Shown here piece by piece: positions 6,491 through 7,396 of a stretch of DNA of 7,396 nucleotides. This stretch comes from UA16 sp965661575. GTDB lineage: Bacteria > Bacteroidota > Bacteroidia > Flavobacteriales_D > Sanyastnellaceae. Location: the NCBI GenBank assembly GCA_965661575.1, contig CBFIEJ010000062.1, positions 1 through 7,396 of the forward strand, given 5' to 3'. How positions within the stretch are numbered: position 1 is the stretch's first letter; each line of letters starts with the position of its first letter. The notes beneath the pieces are model-generated. The model was not told the DNA's origin. It was given only the letters and a program-made list of their open reading frames with translations, and searched no databases. Position numbers and translations under genes: made by a program.

Positions 6491-7357
6491 TCAATCAGCC
6501 ACAAAGACGATTGTGAACCATCCTTCCCCCTGAACACAATCTCCACCTTGGATGGGGCCGTGCAGGACCAAGCGGTTCTCTGTCAACTCAATGATATCAT
6601 AGTAGGGACCTGAATCCCAAACCCCCATGAAACCACACAATGCTTCATCAAATGCTGAAAGGCTGATTTGGTCTTCACCCGAAGTACCAGCTCCTTCTGT
6701 AAGCAAATAAGTGGTTGGGGCAATTTCGAGAACCGTTTCGACATAACCATCGAAAGGATTCATCGTACTCCCATTGTTGTTGTACAAATACGCTCCATCC
6801 TCTGTGAATTGGTAGCGGTCGTCAACTTGCCATTCCGTGTGACCATCTGCTGGGGACGTATACCATTCCGTGGAATACGGCGCAGGACCAACGGAAATAG
6901 CTCCCGCCTCATTGGACAACTTCCAAGTGCGCTGATTGTCGCAGCCCGTGAGCAGCGCTTTCGTGCCTTCACACGGCAGCTCCAATGTCTGTTCAATGAC
7001 CACAGTTGCTGTTGCAGTTCCCATGCCTCCAGCTGTATGAACCGCATAAGACAAGGTGTATTCTCCTTCGACGGGGTAGTACGTCGTGTCTGACGATTGG
7101 TCAGACGTTTGACCGTTTCCGAAATCCCAAAGCTGCAAAAACGCCCCTTCGACAGCTTCAGCACTCACAAATACACGGTTTGAATCGGTGCCAATCACTT
7201 GGCCCGTTGAATCAATCGCATCGATGAATTCCCAAGAAATTGTTGCACTTGGCGCCCCTGGAAGATCAATACCCTCCTCCTCAAACGGCTTGCAACCTTG
7301 AATGACAAGGAGAAGCGTGAAGGTGCCCATCAAGGCTAGTTTAAATGATGTTTTCAT
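6491..7357 (-). CDS. PKD-domain surface lipoprotein, probable PUL glycan-binding protein
   Basis: A 288-residue protein. Residues 1-21 are a lipoprotein signal ending V-I-Q-G-C (Cys22), followed by K-P-F-E-E-E, an acidic tract consistent with export to the outer face of the outer membrane. Residues about 36-122 form a PKD domain, shown by L-W-D-F-G-N-G at 76-82 and Y-P-V-E-G-E-Y-T-L-S-Y at 94-104. The C-terminal part (about 125-288) begins with the short element T-W-K-L-S-N-E-A-G-A-I and is rich in aromatic, Gly and Asp residues. It has several predicted strands (D-R-Y-Q-F, T-Y-L-L-T, N-R-L-V-L) and four Cys (129, 139, 241, 274). I do not recognise it as a catalytic family; it resembles the lipocalin-like or beta-sandwich C-terminal domains common in such proteins. 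The start lies one base after the stop of the SusD-like gene and the end lies 14 bp before the GH16 gene, so it is mid-operon. In laminarin PULs of Flavobacteriia this slot is often filled by a surface glycan-binding protein. The binding role is inferred. Confidence 0.85.
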   Translation of the reverse strand: MKTSFKLALMGTFTLLLVIQGCKPFEEEGIDLPGAPSATISWEFIDAIDSTGQVIGTDSNRVFVSAEAVEGAFLQLWDFGNGQTSDQSSDTTYYPVEGEYTLSYAVHTAGGMGTATATVVIEQTLELPCEGTKALLTGCDNQRTWKLSNEAGAISVGPAPYSTEWYTSPADGHTEWQVDDRYQFTEDGAYLYNNNGSTMNPFDGYVETVLEIAPTTYLLTEGAGTSGEDQISLSAFDEALCGFMGVWDSGPYYDIIELTENRLVLHGPIQGGDCVQGEGWFTIVFVAD

Positions 7358-7358
7358 A

Positions 7359-7396
7359 TCAGTATCCGTTATTTTGGGTGATGTTGCCTCCAGACA
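7359..7396 (-). CDS. C-terminal tip of a SusD-like (RagB/SusD) nutrient-binding lipoprotein, truncated at right edge
   Basis: On the minus strand the frame entering from the right edge reads S-G-G-N-I-T-Q-N-N-G-Y and stops at TGA (7361-7359). SusD/RagB proteins characteristically end in a segment like N-x-x-I/L-x-Q-N-P-G-Y/W. Here the tip is Q-N-N-G-Y, a close match with one substitution. The stop is one base from the ATG of the PKD lipoprotein (TGA-T-ATG), the tight spacing expected of translationally coupled genes in one PUL operon. SusD-like lipoproteins cap the SusC TonB-dependent importer and bind oligosaccharides at the cell surface. Only 11 residues are visible, so the call rests on this signature plus the operon context. 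Confidence 0.7.
   Translation of the reverse strand, partial: SGGNITQNNGY

Noticed and set aside
6668..7093. 141-codon plus-strand frame opposite the PKD lipoprotein
   Set aside because: Antisense to a lipoprotein with a clear PKD domain. The Cys/Arg/Ser-rich translation is typical of a non-coding strand.

Overview
The window looks like chromosomal DNA from a member of the Bacteroidota, most plausibly a marine, polysaccharide-degrading Flavobacteriia-type organism. Four lines of evidence support this. Two proteins carry C-terminal sorting domains of the type IX secretion system (T9SS), found almost only in this phylum. There is a SusD-type C-terminus and a PKD / GH16 surface-lipoprotein pair typical of Bacteroidota polysaccharide utilization loci (PULs). 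Shine-Dalgarno sequences are absent. A PNGase F-type glycoamidase, first known from Elizabethkingia (Flavobacterium), is also present. Base composition is close to even and uniform, with no transposase, integrase, tRNA, rRNA or CRISPR array.

Layout. (1) 1-308, +: the C-terminal end of a T9SS-exported protein whose body lies off the left edge. (2) 323-1618, -: a complete secreted alpha/beta-hydrolase (esterase/lipase type) with its own T9SS sorting domain, tail to tail with gene 1. (3) 1647-2870, +: a lipoprotein peptide-N-glycosidase F homologue, divergent from the esterase across a gap of only about 28 bp. (4) 2989-5202, +: a complete monomeric NADP-dependent isocitrate dehydrogenase, a cytoplasmic TCA-cycle enzyme. 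(5) 5234-5266: a perfect 15-bp stem-loop with A- and T-tracts, which can terminate both converging transcription units. (6) 5286-7396, -: the distal end of a PUL operon. Read from the right edge it holds the last residues of a SusD-like protein, a PKD-domain surface lipoprotein (probable glycan-binding protein) and a Calx-beta plus GH16 lipoprotein (probable laminarinase).

How the genes work together. The PUL fragment follows the laminarin pattern (SusD, PKD lipoprotein, GH16): capture and cut a beta-1,3-glucan at the cell surface and pass oligosaccharides to a SusC/D importer presumed to lie off the right edge. The esterase and PNGase F homologue could act on other decorated polymers (ester groups, N-glycans on glycoproteins). 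Their partnership is inferred only from adjacency and shared envelope/extracellular targeting. The isocitrate dehydrogenase is housekeeping metabolism and looks unrelated.

No gap between genes exceeds about 120 bp. I saw no clearly undescribed system. The points most worth checking are the divergent active site and insertions of the PNGase F homologue, the unclassified C-terminal domain of the PKD lipoprotein, and the PUL that continues off the right edge.
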